Assembly: GCA_000622025.1 (NCBI GenBank)
Contig: JHWU01000010.1
Location: 82,354 to 146,353 of the forward strand
Reading direction: 5' to 3'
Origin: Lachnospiraceae bacterium AD3010
Lineage (GTDB): Bacteria; Bacillota; Clostridia; Lachnospirales; Lachnospiraceae
DNA: 64,000 bases
Below the pieces are notes generated by a model. That model was not told the origin of the DNA, searched no databases, and was given only the letters and a program-made list of their open reading frames with translations. Shown piece by piece: positions 8,223 to 16,077 of the stretch; position 1 is the first letter of the stretch; each line of letters starts with the position of its first letter. The position numbers were made by a program, and so were the translations under genes.

Positions 8223-8852
8223 ATGAATACAAAAGAATTTACAATACGATCAGAAAAAAAAGAAGAACAAAGAGAAGTTGAAAACCTTGTAAGGGAAGCA
8301 TTCTGGAACGTTTATCGTCCGGGATGCAGCGAGCATTATGTAATTCATGTTCTCCGGGATGATCCGGCATTCGTGAAGGAGCTGGATTTCGTTATGGAAC
8401 AGAATGGAAAGCTAATAGGGCAGAATATGTTCATGAAGACCATCATTGAGGCTGATGACGGGAGAACTATCCCTGTGCTCACAATGGGACCGATAGGCAT
8501 TACCCCGGAATTGAAACGCAAAGGATACGGTAAGGCAATACTCGACTACTCCTTAGAGAAGGCAAAGGAGATGGGATTCGGAGCCGTTCTATTTGAAGGA
8601 AACATTGATTTCTATGGCAAAAGCGGCTTTGACGTGGCAAGTAAGTTCGGCATCCGTTATCACGACCTGCCGGAGGATGCAGATTCGTCCTTCTTTCTCT
8701 GCAAGGAACTGATACCCGGATACCTGGATGATGTAACCGGAGTCTATCAGACGCCGCAAGGCTACTATGTAGAAGACTCAGATGTGGAGGAGTTTGATAA
8801 AGCTTTTCCGCCTAAGGAGAAACTAAAGCTGCCCGGCCAGTTGTTTGAATAA
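8223..8852 (+). CDS. GNAT family N-acetyltransferase
   Basis: A 209-residue acetyltransferase. The acetyl-CoA pyrophosphate-binding motif is 'ELKRKGYGKAIL' (motif A, R-x-x-G-x-G), preceded by the beta-4 strand 'LTMGPIGITP' and followed by 'GFGAVLFEGNIDFYGKSGFD', the usual motif B region. It resembles the YhbS-like stand-alone acetyltransferases; substrate unknown. It begins 8 bp after rsgA without a good ribosome binding site (AAAGAAAAAA), so translation is probably coupled. The gene is followed immediately by a repeat block rather than a standard terminator. Confidence 0.88.
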   Translation: MNTKEFTIRSEKKEEQREVENLVREAFWNVYRPGCSEHYVIHVLRDDPAFVKELDFVMEQNGKLIGQNMFMKTIIEADDGRTIPVLTMGPIGITPELKRKGYGKAILDYSLEKAKEMGFGAVLFEGNIDFYGKSGFDVASKFGIRYHDLPEDADSSFFLCKELIPGYLDDVTGVYQTPQGYYVEDSDVEEFDKAFPPKEKLKLPGQLFE

Positions 8853-8854
8853 AA

Positions 8855-8983
8855 AAGTCATTGGGGACGGTTCTCGGAGTCAACGGGGGAGTCAACGGGG
8901 ACGGTTCTCATTGACTTGTTTTGCCTGCAAAATAAGTCAATGAGAACCGTCCCCGTTGACTCCCCCGTTGACTCCCGTTGACT
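8855..8983. repeat. GGGGACGG repeat, compound copy
   Basis: Two left-arm units (GTCATTGGGGACGG and GTCAACGGGGACGG) face two or three right-arm units (CCGTCCCCGTTGAC and CCCCGTTGACTC) around a TTGCCTGCAA centre. The outer arms are partly duplicated (GGGGGAGTCAACGGGG). The block lies between the GNAT stop and the PadR operator and may work as a strong hairpin terminator. Confidence 0.85.
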
Positions 8984-9019
8984 TATACTATAAAATATAG
9001 TAATATATTTTATAGTATA
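8984..9019. promoter_or_regulatory. Perfect 16-bp palindrome, probable PadR operator
   Basis: TATACTATAAAATATA (8984-8999), spacer GTAA, then its exact complement (9004-9019). The ATACTAT half-sites match the kind of AT-rich dyad bound by PadR-type repressors. The right arm ends 1 bp before GGAG, the ribosome binding site of the padR gene, so binding would block transcription or translation start. No separate consensus -35 is visible upstream; the repeat block adjoins. Confidence 0.8.
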
Positions 9020-9033
9020 AGGAGAATGGTTGT

Positions 9034-9558
9034 ATGTCCAGTATAGATATCATAGTTTTAGGCTGTGTAGCAAAAAAGCCCCGAAGCGCATACGATATAC
9101 AAAAGGATGTCGAAGAGCATAACTTACCGGAGTGGACAAGGATCAGCATTCCATCTATCTATAAGAAAGTGCTGAGACTTCAGGAACAGGGGTATATAGA
9201 GGGCGATGAGACAGCCGGAGAACGGTTTGCTACAAAGATTATTTATCATATAACAAAAAAGGGAAGAGACTATCTGGAATCCCTTATGACTGAACAGTCT
9301 CTAAAACCTCCAAAGGTGTTGCTGGATTTTAACGCAGTTATCTGTAATCTTAATAAGGTTGATAAGCCTGCGGCTTTGGTTCTTATCAATAATATAATAT
9401 CCGGGATAGAAGAATCTAAGCGGTATTATCATTCTGTCCTGACAGAACATGCTGATATTCCGTTAGTTGGAAGAGCTATCATGGAACAGCAGGAAAAGGT
9501 GTGTGTGACTCTTCTTGAATGGGCGCATAACCTGTATGAGAGTTATAAGGAGGAATAA
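9034..9558 (+). CDS. PadR family transcriptional regulator
   Basis: A 174-residue PadR-type winged-helix repressor. The N-terminal domain 'IIVLGCVAKKPRSAYDIQ' is typical, followed by 'IPSIYKKVLRLQEQGYI' (recognition helix) and the wing 'TKIIYHITKKGRDYLESL'. The C-terminal half is the helical dimerisation domain, close in length to subfamily 2. PadR proteins often bind planar aromatic compounds in a hydrophobic pocket. A perfect 36-bp dyad directly upstream is the likely self-operator. The following VOC and YjdF genes are 1 and 3 bp away, so all three form one operon probably induced by the ligand. Confidence 0.93.
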   Translation: MSSIDIIVLGCVAKKPRSAYDIQKDVEEHNLPEWTRISIPSIYKKVLRLQEQGYIEGDETAGERFATKIIYHITKKGRDYLESLMTEQSLKPPKVLLDFNAVICNLNKVDKPAALVLINNIISGIEESKRYYHSVLTEHADIPLVGRAIMEQQEKVCVTLLEWAHNLYESYKEE

Positions 9559-9559
9559 A

Positions 9560-9907
9560 ATGAATAGCTATGACAATTTTTTTCTGCCAATCGATAATAT
9601 GGAAGAAGCTAAGGATTTCTATGGAAATAAGCTTGGACTGAATCTCAAATTTGACTTTTCAGATAAAGGGATGTCTGCTTTCAATGTGGGTTCTGAAGAA
9701 CCTGCTATCATATTGAAGGATAAAATGAAGTTTCCTGATGCCAAACCGACAATATGGTTTGTTGTCGATAACGTAGTGGAAACCTATAACGATCTGAAGG
9801 GAAAAGGTATAAAGTTCCTGAGCGCTCCCTTCCGGATCCATACAGGGAATGCTGCAGAGTTTGAGGATCCCTTCGGTAACAGGCTTGGGATTACGGATTA
9901 CGATTAA
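9560..9907 (+). CDS. VOC (glyoxalase/bleomycin-resistance) family protein
   Basis: 115 residues from the ATG at 9560, chosen because AAGGAGG lies 6 bases upstream; an earlier in-frame start at 9515 would lie inside padR. The protein has the paired beta-alpha-beta-beta-beta units of vicinal-oxygen-chelate proteins: 'FFLPIDNMEEAKDFYGNKLGL', then 'PTIWFVVDNVVETYNDL' and the closing 'FEDPFGNRLGITDYD'. Metal ligands are not convincing by eye, so it may sequester a ligand rather than catalyse. Between PadR and YjdF, a role in binding or detoxifying an aromatic compound is a reasonable inference. Confidence 0.85.
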   Translation: MNSYDNFFLPIDNMEEAKDFYGNKLGLNLKFDFSDKGMSAFNVGSEEPAIILKDKMKFPDAKPTIWFVVDNVVETYNDLKGKGIKFLSAPFRIHTGNAAEFEDPFGNRLGITDYD

Positions 9908-9910
9908 ATC

Positions 9911-10327
9911 ATGGACAGGATCAGTGAAAAACTTACGCTTTTTTTTGAGGATCCGTTCTGGGTCGGAGTTTTTGAGCGGGTATCTGACGGGAAGCTGTCG
10001 GTATGTAAGACAACATTCGGAGCAGAGCCCAGAGATTACGAAGTATGTGATTTTGTTCTTAAGAATTACTACGGACTTAGCTTCAGTCCGGCTGTAAAGG
10101 TTGAACAGAAACGGACTGCAGATAACCCTAAGCGTAGGCAGCGAAATGCTTCGAAACAGATGTTAAATATAGGCATTGGAACCAAGTCACAGCAGGCTCT
10201 GCAGAAGCAACGCGAGGAAATGAAGACGGAACGCAGACAGACAGGTAGAGAAATGAGAGAAGCTGAAAAACAAAGGCAGTTTGATCTGAAGCAGCAAAAA
10301 AAGAAGGAGAAGCACAGAGGACATTAG
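9911..10327 (+). CDS. yjdF: YjdF family protein (DUF2992)
   Basis: A 138-residue protein with the family layout: an N-terminal beta-rich domain ('LTLFFEDPFWVGVFERVSDGKL', 'TTFGAEPRDYEVCDFVL') and a long, basic Lys/Arg/Gln-rich helical tail ('TKSQQALQKQREEMKTERRQ'). In many Firmicutes yjdF follows the yjdF riboswitch, which senses azaaromatic compounds. Here the gene starts 3 bp after the VOC gene, leaving no room for a riboswitch, and the operon is headed by a PadR gene instead. The biochemical activity of YjdF is unknown. Confidence 0.9.
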   Translation: MDRISEKLTLFFEDPFWVGVFERVSDGKLSVCKTTFGAEPRDYEVCDFVLKNYYGLSFSPAVKVEQKRTADNPKRRQRNASKQMLNIGIGTKSQQALQKQREEMKTERRQTGREMREAEKQRQFDLKQQKKKEKHRGH

Positions 10328-10434
10328 AGTTGTTGGCAACCGGCGCCTGCCATTTTCCGGAATTCTATCGAGAAGCAAAGATGCGAAGTGAAGACCGGAT
10401 TTGGAATATGCTTCCTTGACAAAATATATAAAAT

Positions 10435-10566
10435 AATCAAGATAACCCACCACCTTTAGGTGGTGGGAATATCTTGATTTCGGGTGCGGGGTTATAAGCC
10501 CCGTACCCGGAGAGCTGCGTCAGCAGCGATTTTATAACGAGCAAAAAGCGAAGCGTTTGCGAGTTT
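10435..10566 (+). repeat. Multi-hairpin element in a gene-free stretch
   Basis: The 309 bp between yjdF and the nitroreductase hold tandem hairpins. Hairpin 1 (10435-10479) has a 10-bp outer stem AATCAAGATA and a 10-bp inner stem CCCACCACCT/AGGTGGTGGG. Hairpin 2 (10481-10509) pairs CGGGTGCGGGG with CCCCGTACCCG. Hairpin 3 is GCTGC-GTCA-GCAGC (10514-10527), and a weaker one follows (GCAAAAAGCGAAGCGTTTGC). The CCACCACCT stem resembles the terminal hairpins of IS200/IS605-type elements, so this may be an element end or a relic; a structured RNA is the alternative. Confidence 0.6.
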
Positions 10567-10636
10567 AACTTTGAACAATATAATATTGCACAATCAATGC
10601 TGTAGCATAAGAACCTGGAGACGAAGGAGGAAAACT

Positions 10637-11149
10637 ATGGAATTCAAAGAAGTTATCAAAAAGCGTTATTCTTGCAAAAAGTACAGTGACAGAAAGGTGG
10701 AACAGGAGAAACTGGATGCGATCCTTAATGCGGGAAGGCTTGCCCCGACTGCGAAAAACCTTCAGGAGCAGCACGTATATGTGATCCAGAGTCCGGAAGT
10801 TCTCGCAAAGGTGGATAAAGCCACACCCTGCCGTTATAATGCATCTACCGTTATAGCCGTGGCATTTGACAAGAACAACGTATTTACCTATCCTGGAGAA
10901 AAAAGGGATTCCGGCATAGAGGATGCTTCGATAGTCGCTACACACATGATCCTTGCGGCAGCCGATGAAGGCATTGACAGCTGCTGGCTCAATTTCTTTG
11001 ATCCTGATATACTAAAAGAAGACCTTGGGCTTCCGGAAAATGAGGAGATCCTTATGCTTCTTGATCTCGGTTATGCAGCAGAAGGTGCCGGTCCGCTTGA
11101 GAATCATGACAGCAGGAAGCCTTTAACGGAAACAGTAAGCTATCTATGA
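10637..11149 (+). CDS. Nitroreductase family protein
   Basis: 170 residues from the ATG at 10637, 6 bases after AAGGAGG; a TTG at 10571 in the same frame would add an unrelated leader overlapping a TATAAT box (10579-10584). The FMN-binding N-terminus 'RYSCKKYSDRKVEQEKLDAI' and 'AGRLAPTAKNLQEQHVYVI' are the conserved nitroreductase blocks, and 'ADEGIDSCWLNFFDP' and 'LGYAAEG' follow as expected. Such enzymes use NAD(P)H to reduce nitro compounds or quinones in the cytosol. Natural substrate unknown. Monocistronic by spacing, 120 bp ahead of the alcohol dehydrogenase gene. Confidence 0.92.
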   Translation: MEFKEVIKKRYSCKKYSDRKVEQEKLDAILNAGRLAPTAKNLQEQHVYVIQSPEVLAKVDKATPCRYNASTVIAVAFDKNNVFTYPGEKRDSGIEDASIVATHMILAAADEGIDSCWLNFFDPDILKEDLGLPENEEILMLLDLGYAAEGAGPLENHDSRKPLTETVSYL

Positions 11150-11269
11150 TAAGGGTCCCTGCCCGGAACACTTAGGAAGTGAAGATCGGGGTTTGAAGGG
11201 AGGTATAAATATGAGAAGGACAGTGAGCTGTTCTACATTTTAAAGGGCGAAGCGTAATAGGAGCATGTG

Positions 11270-12382
11270 ATGAAGTTTTATATGCCTGTTAAAGTATTTG
11301 ATGAGAGGGACGCTGTAATAAAACACTTCGGAGAGGCGGGCTCATTAGGGAGAAAAGCCCTGATAGTAACCGGAAAGGGTTCCGCATTCTCTAACGGATC
11401 ATATGATGATGTCACAGCAGCCCTGAAGAAGGAAGGCATCGGATTTCTAACATTTTCTGAGGTTGAGGAGAATCCTTCCACGGAGACTATATTCACGGCC
11501 GGCGGGAAATACAGGTCTGAAGGGATTGATTTCGTTATAGGTATAGGCGGAGGCTCGCCCATGGATGCGGCAAAAGCCATAGCTTTAGTGCTGAAGCACC
11601 CGGAGGCCGATCTTGATTATCTTTATGATGCATCAAAGGACAGTTCGGCCCTTCCTGTTGTGTGTGTACCGACTACCTGCGGAACCGGATCGGAGGTTAC
11701 CGGGGTTTCTGTACTTACGCGCCATGACAAAAAGACAAAGATGTCCATGGTGCATAAGGTATTCCCTGTATTTGCATTTATTGACGGGAAATATCTGTCA
11801 CGTTCACCACATCCCCTTATGGTCAACAGTTCTGTGGATGCGCTGTCCCATCTTATCGAGAGTGTGATCAATACCAAAGCCGATGATTATGTGAAAATGA
11901 CGGCTTATGCAGGGCTAAAGATGTGGTCAGGGACAAAAGAAGTTCTTACAGGTGAAAAAGCAGTGGGTGAGGAAGAGTGCTCCTGTCTTATGAGATCTTC
12001 CTGTATGGCAGGGATGTCGATCGCCCAGAGCGGCACCTCCATTCCACATGCCCTGAGCTATCCTGTCACTTATGATATGGGGACTCCCCATGGCAGGGCT
12101 GTGGGTTATTTCCTTCCGGGATTCTTATCGGCTGCGCCGGAGAAGGAACGCGATGAACTGCTGAAATTGTCCGGATTTTCAGGGCTTCAGGAATTCAGTT
12201 CCTTTATTGATAAGGTTTTTGACGGTTTCAGAATACCGGAGAATGAATTACTTAGATCCTATGAGGCAGTAAAAAATAATCCGGTCAAAATGAATTCTGC
12301 GTCATTCCGGGTGGATGAGGATATTCTGAAGAATATTGTATATTACTATTCGGACGCCAAAAGTACTGAATCACTGTTTTGA
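11270..12382 (+). CDS. Iron-containing alcohol dehydrogenase
   Basis: A 370-residue group III alcohol dehydrogenase. NAD(P) binding is shown by 'GIGGGSPMDAAKAIA' and 'VPTTCGTGSEVT'; metal ligands lie in 'SVDALSHLIES' and 'SIPHALSYPVTYDMGTPHGRA', with the conserved Asp and three His visible. I choose the ATG at 11270, 6 bases after TAGGAG; a GTG directly before it is less likely. The 120-bp leader contains a tiny ORF with a good ribosome binding site (MRRTVSCSTF, 11211-11243). The substrate (butanol, lactaldehyde, 1,3-propanediol or another) cannot be set by eye. It converges with the giant gene on the other strand. Confidence 0.93.
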   Translation: MKFYMPVKVFDERDAVIKHFGEAGSLGRKALIVTGKGSAFSNGSYDDVTAALKKEGIGFLTFSEVEENPSTETIFTAGGKYRSEGIDFVIGIGGGSPMDAAKAIALVLKHPEADLDYLYDASKDSSALPVVCVPTTCGTGSEVTGVSVLTRHDKKTKMSMVHKVFPVFAFIDGKYLSRSPHPLMVNSSVDALSHLIESVINTKADDYVKMTAYAGLKMWSGTKEVLTGEKAVGEEECSCLMRSSCMAGMSIAQSGTSIPHALSYPVTYDMGTPHGRAVGYFLPGFLSAAPEKERDELLKLSGFSGLQEFSSFIDKVFDGFRIPENELLRSYEAVKNNPVKMNSASFRVDEDILKNIVYYYSDAKSTESLF

Positions 12383-12425
12383 TACAACGAATTGCTCCGT
12401 TGCTTTCAGCAACTCTCGCCTTACC

Positions 12426-15400
12426 TCACATCTGCGCTGCTTTCTTTTCCTTATTTGCATTATTGGAAGCGTGCCTCTGCTGTTCCCTCTCTCTGAGCCT
12501 CTTTGTATGGAACTCCAGATGGCCTCGGCCCCTCTTTGAACCTCTATCCAGGGTTGAAAGAGAAACCTTCTTGATCTCGCCGTTCTTACTCTTGACCTCA
12601 GTCTGGCGGCTGCTGATCTCGTTTGTAACCTTAGGGCTTATCTTAAATTCCGAAAGAGCATCCGCAAAAGCAAGTCTGTCGGCTCCCTGCCCTGTCTTAT
12701 GCATATCGATGCCGCCGCCCTTCTGGGCGAATTTTGCTTTTGTATAAGTTTCAGCGGCCTTTGACATCTCATCCTTTAGACGATTTAACTGCGCTGTGTC
12801 TTCAAAGGAAAGACCCTCCGGCTTGTCACTCACCTTTCCGTCAGGATGCTTTCCGGCAAGCACATTGTCATATGCCTTAATAAAATTATTGTAGGCTGTT
12901 TTCATATTGCTGTACTCTTTAGAGTCAAAGATCGCGGGACCGTGGCTTCTGAGTGCATTATACTGATCCTTAAGGTCCAGAACAGCTTCATTCATTTCCT
13001 TAACAGAATCGAGATTAGTTTTTTCAATTTCAGCCTTGGCCTTAAGGCTCTCATTCTGCACCGAGGCATCAACCGGCTGCCTCAATCCGGGATTGTTTTC
13101 GTAAAGGGTTTTTCCCTCAGAAAGGCTTTCATTATGATATTGAGCGATAAATTTTGTAAACCCGACTTTTGAAAAGCTCTCAAGCTCCACAGGCTCCAGA
13201 TTCCTTATATTTCCTGCAAGCTTTTCCTTTACCTCATCCGGAAGGACCACATAACCGTTCTCATCGATCTTTCCTTTGAAATCGAGCTTCTGATTATCCG
13301 TCAGCTTTTCCGGTACTTTATCGAAATTGTTTTCAGGCAATACTTTGCTTCCGAAAAGACCATTTACCGATTCCAGAATCTCAGCGGAATTGCATATTAC
13401 ATCACCATTTACTGTTTTTTTCTTTAGATCATCCTGATAAAACGCCCTCTGCGCTACACGGCCTAAATTGTAGATGTCATCTATTGTAGCTTTATCCGCA
13501 AGCATCAGATTCTTTGAGACTTCAAAAAAACTATGCTTCTCATCAGGCTTTATCTTACCCTTTTCATCTGATATAGCTTCAACATACTTCTTTGCCTTTT
13601 CCACCTCGGTTTGAGTATCTTTGCTTAGCTTTGAACTGCTGAGGGCCTTATTTTTCTCCTGTATCGCCCTTTCCTTCAGGGCAAGGGCATCCTCCGGATG
13701 CAGCATATTTCTTTCCCTCTCATCCAGAGAGGAAAGATACTTAAGTGCATCATCCTTATTTAATTTTCGTTTTTCTTCGTAAGGAGCAGGATCAAATATC
13801 TCGGTTTTAGTCCGTTCCGGGTCTAATTTCTTTTTATCGTTATAGCTGCCCTCGTTCCATATTCGGTCATATTCTTCAGTGTAAATCTCTCTTTTTTGCG
13901 CTGCGCTCAGTGAAGAGAAGTATTCCTCCTTTACTTTAGCTCCGGCCTCTTTCTCTATGGTGGATAAAGGAGTTTTATTTTCCGAAAGGGTATCAAAGGT
14001 ATGCCCTTTATCGACTTTGATCTTCTCCGGAATGGTCTTAGCCGCCTTAAATCTCCTTTCTGCCTCGTCCTTATGATATTTGATCTTGCCTTCCCAGTCT
14101 TTCGCATTGAATTGTTTATCAAAGAACGGTTTAGCAAGACTCAGCTTTTGATCCGGGGTCATCTGGTTTATGTATGCCGTAACATTCTTATTGCTTACGC
14201 CTTTAGTAAAAAGATCTGCCGGTGTAGCTTTTTTATCTATAAGCTCTTTGGAGACTCTTTGGTAATCCCAAGTAAACTTCTGCTCTAAACCGCATTTCTG
14301 CCAGCAGCTTTCGGCATACTTTTTTCCCTGCTTACCGATATTAAAGTATACGGAGAAATCCTGCACCTTATTCGGGTCAAACCCGGTACGTCTGTCCAGT
14401 TCATCGGGGTATTTTTCAAACCGCTGATCTTCTGAAAGATTGTCCCAGTAATAATCCTTAAAACCGGGATGCATCTCATTTATCTTCTCAACGTCCTTCC
14501 AGGGGATCGGATTCTTAAAAAACTCATCATATGCCCTGTCAGTGTTCTCATTGATCTTTTCCGGGTTTGAAAGCCCTTTCCAGTACTCTTCGGCGTAGTC
14601 CTTATCAAGCTTCACCTTTTCCTTCCAGGGTAAAGCTTCGAATTCTTTATCGAAGCGCTCCTTATCAAAGCTCTTCTTCTCTTCTAATGTTATATTATCC
14701 CAGTAAGTATTCTTAAATCCGGGATTATTGGATTCGACCTCCTGAATCTGTTCCCTGGTAAGATTATTTTTCCTGAAATATTGTATGGCGTCGGATGCGG
14801 ATTCTTTATACTTGTCTGAGGGAGAGAGCTTCTCAAACCATCTGCGGGCCATATTCTTGTCGATATTTTTTTTCTGATCCCAGCTGATTTTACGGTATTC
14901 CGCATCAAAGCGTTCATTGTCAAAGCGCTCCTTTTCTGCCCAGCGCATTTTATCCCAGACCTTATCAATGGTACCCGGAAATTCTTTTTCAACCTCCCTG
15001 ATTTTCTCAAGGGGAACCTCGTTTCTGATATAGCTTTTTATGGCCGTTTCCGGATCTTCCTTATACTGCTCAACCGGAGAAAGGGTCTCAAAATACCTGT
15101 CGGCTGCGAAAGTATTCAGTCTCACTTTGTCCCGGAAGGAAAGTTTAATATATTCTTCTTCCTTTATTGCACGCCTTTCATCAAATCTTAGTTTATCTAT
15201 CAGGTCTTTTTTTTGATAAACTTCATCCAGGAAACCGGTTTCGTTTCCGTACCTTTTCACCATATAAGGAAGCTTTGAGATCTCTTCTGCTTCTCTGCGC
15301 CGTATGTTTTTATTTTCCAATGCCTCAGGAAAAGCGCGTATGGGATCCTTTTCAAAGCGTGTTGCCCAGCTGTAGTTTGCCCATGCATTTTCATATCTCA

Positions 15401-16061
15401 CAGGGTCAGACTGCTGCTTTTCTGTTTCCGTAAGTTCACTCCAGATATCATTGTTGATCTCTGCCATTGCTTTCGATCTGCTGTACTCATTACTTGACAG
15501 CTCCTTATGACCCGGATATTTTTCTGCGATCTCGGGGTAAGGGTATTCAGCAGCAGCATCACCAAGGACAGCAAAAAGATCGTTATTATGCTTGGGATGA
15601 AGATTTCTCTTCAATGAAACATCATCCGCGGAATCTACTATTCCGGAAATCCGGTAGTCACTGCCTTGGGCACGGTTAGACGCACTGTCGTATAATGCTG
15701 GCCTGGAGTCAACATATGAAAGGATCTCATCTACTGCTTTGCTCTTTTCCCTGCTCCAATCTTCTTCACTTACAATATCCGGTCTCTCTCTGAAATATGT
15801 CTTTAATCTTTCAGCATTATCTTTTATCCATAATGCGCGATTATACAGCTCTATCTGGTCCCTTATGATAATGCACGCACCGTTTTCTCTCGGCTTGTCA
15901 CCCCTGTTTTTCACATCGGCTTCAAGCCTTTCAAGACCATCCTCATATACCTGCAGCCTGTCCTCCAGATTCTCCACGCTCATGGAAGCAGTAGCTTTGG
16001 TCATCATATCCAGCGCTCTTACTATATATCTGTCAAGCATTTTTTCTGTATGTCTGGGCAT
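12426..16061 (-). CDS. Giant helical repeat protein of unknown function
   Basis: 1211 residues from the ATG at 16061, which follows AAAGGAG; an upstream in-frame TTG at 16079 lies at the edge of a repeat and is rejected. No signal peptide and no membrane span, so it is probably cytosolic or leaves the cell by a non-Sec route. Very rich in Lys, Glu, Asp and aromatic residues and almost free of Cys. Residues about 300-554 are three tandem 85-residue units, with diverged units on both sides. The middle is helical; the C-terminus (about 1150-1211) is strongly basic ('LDRGSKRGRGHLEFHTKRL'). I recognise no catalytic motif. Monocistronic, with nested inverted repeats directly upstream. A secreted effector, a scaffold or an alpha-solenoid are all possible. 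Confidence 0.85.
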   Translation of the reverse strand: MPRHTEKMLDRYIVRALDMMTKATASMSVENLEDRLQVYEDGLERLEADVKNRGDKPRENGACIIIRDQIELYNRALWIKDNAERLKTYFRERPDIVSEEDWSREKSKAVDEILSYVDSRPALYDSASNRAQGSDYRISGIVDSADDVSLKRNLHPKHNNDLFAVLGDAAAEYPYPEIAEKYPGHKELSSNEYSRSKAMAEINNDIWSELTETEKQQSDPVRYENAWANYSWATRFEKDPIRAFPEALENKNIRRREAEEISKLPYMVKRYGNETGFLDEVYQKKDLIDKLRFDERRAIKEEEYIKLSFRDKVRLNTFAADRYFETLSPVEQYKEDPETAIKSYIRNEVPLEKIREVEKEFPGTIDKVWDKMRWAEKERFDNERFDAEYRKISWDQKKNIDKNMARRWFEKLSPSDKYKESASDAIQYFRKNNLTREQIQEVESNNPGFKNTYWDNITLEEKKSFDKERFDKEFEALPWKEKVKLDKDYAEEYWKGLSNPEKINENTDRAYDEFFKNPIPWKDVEKINEMHPGFKDYYWDNLSEDQRFEKYPDELDRRTGFDPNKVQDFSVYFNIGKQGKKYAESCWQKCGLEQKFTWDYQRVSKELIDKKATPADLFTKGVSNKNVTAYINQMTPDQKLSLAKPFFDKQFNAKDWEGKIKYHKDEAERRFKAAKTIPEKIKVDKGHTFDTLSENKTPLSTIEKEAGAKVKEEYFSSLSAAQKREIYTEEYDRIWNEGSYNDKKKLDPERTKTEIFDPAPYEEKRKLNKDDALKYLSSLDERERNMLHPEDALALKERAIQEKNKALSSSKLSKDTQTEVEKAKKYVEAISDEKGKIKPDEKHSFFEVSKNLMLADKATIDDIYNLGRVAQRAFYQDDLKKKTVNGDVICNSAEILESVNGLFGSKVLPENNFDKVPEKLTDNQKLDFKGKIDENGYVVLPDEVKEKLAGNIRNLEPVELESFSKVGFTKFIAQYHNESLSEGKTLYENNPGLRQPVDASVQNESLKAKAEIEKTNLDSVKEMNEAVLDLKDQYNALRSHGPAIFDSKEYSNMKTAYNNFIKAYDNVLAGKHPDGKVSDKPEGLSFEDTAQLNRLKDEMSKAAETYTKAKFAQKGGGIDMHKTGQGADRLAFADALSEFKISPKVTNEISSRQTEVKSKNGEIKKVSLSTLDRGSKRGRGHLEFHTKRLREREQQRHASNNANKEKKAAQM
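14400..15164 (-). repeat. Three tandem 85-residue units inside the giant protein
   Basis: Unit starts are marked by 'EEYIKLSFRDK' (residue 302), 'AEYRKISWDQK' (387) and 'KEFEALPWKEK' (472). Each unit continues with '(A)xRxFExLSPxxKYKE', a short helix, an 'I-x-E-V-E-x-x-x-P-G' turn and a 'Y/V-W-D-N/K' motif. Spacing is exactly 85 residues (255 bp). The segment around residues 230-300 is a weaker fourth unit. Confidence 0.8.
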
Positions 16062-16077
16062 ATCTTCTCCTTTCGAC

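Noticed and set aside
11211..11243. 10-codon frame MRRTVSCSTF with a good ribosome binding site upstream of the alcohol dehydrogenase
   Set aside because: Too short to support as a gene; an adjacent frame reads 'KDSELFYILKGEA', so it may be a remnant. Mentioned only as a possible leader.
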